From positions 2,075,487-2,139,486 of the forward strand of contig JAJKFL010000010.1 in assembly GCA_021186555.1 (NCBI GenBank): a stretch of DNA of 64,000 nt, in the 5' to 3' direction. Shown one piece after another: positions 61,673 through 64,000 of this stretch. Source of the stretch: Reticulitermes speratus. Its lineage: Eukaryota; Arthropoda; Insecta; Blattodea; Rhinotermitidae. Below the pieces are notes generated by a model. It saw only the letters and a list, made by a program, of their open reading frames with translations. It had not been told where the DNA came from and did not search any database. Both the position numbers and the translations under genes were made by a program. How positions within the stretch are numbered: the stretch's first letter is position 1; every line of letters begins with the position of its first letter.

Positions 61673-62863
61673 CGGGGACTGGTTGTACAGAGGGCGGACT
61701 GGACAGTCTGTTGTATACAGTGCGGGGACTGGTTGTACAGAGGGCGGACTGGACAGTCTGTTGTATACAGTGCGGGGACTGGTTGTACAGAGGGCGGACT
61801 GGACAGTCTGTTGTATACAGTGCGGGGACTGGTTGTACAGAGGGCGGACTGGACAGTCTGTTCTATACAGTGCGGGGACTGGTTGTACAGAGGGCGGACT
61901 GGACAGTCTGTTGTATACAGTGCGGGGACTGGTTGTACAGAGGGCGGACTGGACAGTCTGTTGTATACAGTGCGGGGACTGGTTGTACAGAGGGCGGACT
62001 GGACAGTCTGTTGTATACAGTGCGGGGACTGGTTGTACAGAGGGCAGACTGGACAGTCTGTTGTATACAGTGCGGGGACTGGTTGTACAGAGGGCGGACT
62101 GGACAGTCTGTTCTATACAGTGCGGGGACTGTTGTACAGAGGGCGGACTGGACAGTCTGTTGTATACAGTGCGGGGACTGGTTGTACAGAGGGCGGACTG
62201 GACAGTCTGTTGTATACAGTGCGGGGACTGGTTGTACAGAGGGCGGACTGGACAGTCTGTTGTATACAGTGCGGGGACTGGTTGTACAGAGGGCAGACTG
62301 GACAGTCTGTTGTATACAGTGCGGGGACTGGTTGTACAGAGGGCGGACTGGACAGTCTGTTGTATACAGTGCGGGGACTGGTTGTACAGAGGGCGGACTG
62401 GACAGTCTGTTGTATACAGTGCGGGGACTGGTTGTACAGAGGGCGGACTGGACAGTCTGTTGTATACAGTGCGGGGACTGGTTGTACAGAGGGCGGACTG
62501 GACAGTCTGTTGTATACAGTGCGGGGACTGGTTGTACAGAGGGCGGACTGGACAGTCTGTTGTATACAGTGCGGGGACTGGTTGTACAGAGGGCGGACTG
62601 GACAGTCTGTTGTATACAGTGCGGGGACTGGTTGTACAGAGGGCGGACTGGACAGTCTGTTGTATACAGTGCGGGGACTGGTTGTACAGAGGGCAGACTG
62701 GACAGTCTGTTGTATACAGTGCGGGGACTGGTTGTACAGAGGGCGGACTGGACAGTCTGTTGTATACAGTGCGGGGACTGGTTGTACAGAGGGCGGACTG
62801 GACAGTCTGTTGTATACAGTGCGGGGACTGGTTGTACAGAGGGCGGACTGGACAGTCTGTTCT
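61664..62863 (+). repeat. 50-bp minisatellite
   Basis: 24 units of 50 bp (TATACAGTGCGGGGACTGG, TTGTACAGAGGGCGGAC, TGGACAGTCTGTTG), nearly identical, with one single-base deletion near 62130. No + frame of the unit has a stop, so open frames of 423-484 codons cross it in all three + phases and a 284-codon one on the minus strand. They are repeat artefacts. Confidence 0.97.
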
Positions 62864-63057
62864 ATCCCCAACTTGAACAAGTATGTTTTCCTGGGGTCTT
62901 TCAATATAAGGAGTATCAGAGGCCCCTTTTCGAGCGGTTGAGTGGCCTGAACATTAAAACTGACCACTCATCAATCTCTAGGACTGATATAGAATGTGTG
63001 GAGCTTTACCTCACTGTCCATTATACATCTTAATGTATGCTGTACTGTATACTGTTA
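62864..63057 (+). other. Possible SINE family D remnant
   Basis: GACCACTCATCAATCTCTAG and GAATGTGTGGAGCTTTACC resemble the D tail, worn. Confidence 0.4.
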
Positions 63058-63341
63058 ATAAAGGTAAAGTTAAACTTATATCGCGCCATGAAAGCACAGA
63101 GGTGGAGTAGAGGTATAGCTCTACTCTTTCTCTAACCTCGGCGCTAGATGGGGGTGGGTGGTCAACGCCACGCCCCGGCCGCTTTACCCCTGGGAATGAC
63201 CCGGTATCCATTGTATAGGAGGCTGGGTAGGCCCCACGGCCGGTCTGGACGGGTGCTGAAAATCTCGCCCCCACCGGCATTCGATCCCCGGACCGTCCAG
63301 CCCGTAGCGAGTCGCTATACCGACTGAGCTATCCCGGACCA
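63058..63341 (-). mobile_element. SINE family B, full length
   Basis: On + from AAAGGTAAAGTTAAACTT to ATTCGATCCCCGGACCGTCC and ACTGAGCTATCCCGG. Confidence 0.93.
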
Positions 63342-63405
63342 CGCTAAATGGAGATGGGTGGTGGCCAACGCCACGCTCCGGCCGCTTTAACCCCAGGAAG
63401 CGTGT
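63342..63405 (-). mobile_element. SINE family B fragment abutting the full copy
   Basis: AATGGAGATGGGTGGTGGCC and ACGCTCCGGCCGCTTTAACC repeat the middle of family B, indicating a second, older partial copy into which the full one inserted. Confidence 0.65.
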
Positions 63406-63870
63406 TATTGATAATACGGAAATCAAGAAACTTATGAAATGAAGATGAATGATGTGCTGGATTAACTTTCGTGGCAGGTTTACTTTTCATGCCAGAAATA
63501 TTGGATCCAATCGCTGTGAGGCCCACACAAGTTTGTCGTTATGTAAGGCCTGCTGATATAGGAAATGGAGACATCCCTTTTCAGATGAAATCTGATGTTA
63601 AACCTCAGTCATTTATGTCTTGAGTTTCTTTTTTGCACTGAAACCCCCCCAGAACACGGCGCCATGTTTTCTGTCTTACTGTCATTTACTGGGCACGTAA
63701 TAACGCCTTGTTTTTTGTACGTCTGCTGTCGGCACGTCTCTCGTCCTACCTGTATGGTCCGTCCTACTGACAGGGGCATGACAAACGGCCATATCATATT
63801 TTGGTTCCTGCTGAGGCTGGTGCACAGTAACTCAAAACGTACAGTAACCGTCAACCAAACAACTAACTCC
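63406..63870. other. Unassigned stretch
   Basis: Overlapping 97/98-codon frames on opposite strands (63595-63905), no domain. Confidence 0.4.
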
Positions 63871-64000
63871 ATAAAACAGGACCCTTGAAGAGCCGGTAAT
63901 TCCACGGCCTGTCAAGAAAACCCCGCATTTTATAGAAACCGAAATTTCATTACCGTGTTCACCAGAATCGGCCACTGCCTCTGTCTGAGTCACATTAATC
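63871..64000 (-). mobile_element. Non-LTR retrotransposon 3' end, cut by window edge
   Basis: On +: CTCCATAAAACAGGACCCTT, TGTCAAGAAAACCCCGCATT, TTTCATTACCGTGTTCACC. Complement of the family tail, running off the end. Confidence 0.8.

Noticed and set aside
61579-63033. A 484-residue open frame and two other long frames over the same region
   Set aside because: They arise because the 50-bp unit lacks stops. All three + phases are open together and the peptide is the same 50-residue repeat, so there is no coding evidence.

Overview
This window looks like gene-free, repeat-dominated chromatin from a large insect genome. The best guess is a polyneopteran (cockroach, termite or stick-insect type). 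That rests on the family style of the non-LTR retrotransposon tails ([19 protein letters not shown] and [15 protein letters not shown] type peptides) and on the tRNA-derived SINEs; it is inference, not proof. I found no convincing host exon, rRNA or free-standing tRNA gene in 64 kb. Every protein-like stretch I can recognise belongs to a transposable element. A strong ratchet-type splice site near 55.9 kb raises the possibility that part of the window lies inside a very long intron read on the + strand.

Four layers of repeats make up the window. (1) At least 31 tRNA-derived SINE copies in five families, called here A (CGCGGTCTAAGGCGTGGG head), B (GCTCAGTCGGTATAGCG head, CTTCATGGCCTGTTCTAG tail), C (GTTGGTTGAGGCACTGCGC head), D (related to B, ending GAATGAGTGGAG) and E (CTCAGGCGGTTAGTCG head). 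(2) Thirteen or more 5'-truncated 3' ends of one non-LTR retrotransposon family, several with a (TTAG)n tail, plus three pieces of two other LINEs (about 33.0, 40.6 and 43.4 kb). (3) Inverted-repeat elements of Penelope/retrozyme style whose most conserved part folds like a type I hammerhead ribozyme. (4) Tandem arrays: a 114-bp (and 205-bp) family in four separate places and both orientations (1.3-3.0, 35.8-37.1, 39.8-40.5 and 44.0-46.0 kb), and single arrays of about 55 bp (12.7-14.0 kb), 38 bp (21.6-23.1 kb), 28 bp (26.9-27.4 kb), a different 38 bp (29.4-31.6 kb), about 25 bp (59.8-60.5 kb) and 50 bp (61.7-62.9 kb). DNA-transposon remnants include a hAT-like end (34.0 kb), a Tigger/pogo-like MITE (61.2 kb), two short TA-flanked MITEs (42.1 and 56.6 kb) and a 519-bp element with inverted ends enclosing a MADF-type DNA-binding domain start (55.0-55.5 kb).

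The most interesting signal is the hammerhead-like family. Copies at 5.3, 11.8, 12.1, 18.9, 24.0, 24.3, 28.2, 34.7, 52.4 and 57.6/58.0 kb keep a CUGANGA-like box, a GAAA box and usually a GUH cleavage triplet, while stem I, stem II and a short self-complementary stem III change together between copies. A second, more degenerate lineage (CGAAACGTCGG) occurs at a dozen or more further sites, often as paired inverted arms. Hammerheads in Penelope-like elements and retrozymes are an established class. What deserves a test here is the number of divergent subfamilies in one locus, the constant extra nucleotide before stem II, and the always-palindromic stem III, which suggests action as a dimer.

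Array edges and several short-period arrays carry scattered one-base deletions, which may be residual long-read consensus error. Boundaries given for old repeats are approximate.
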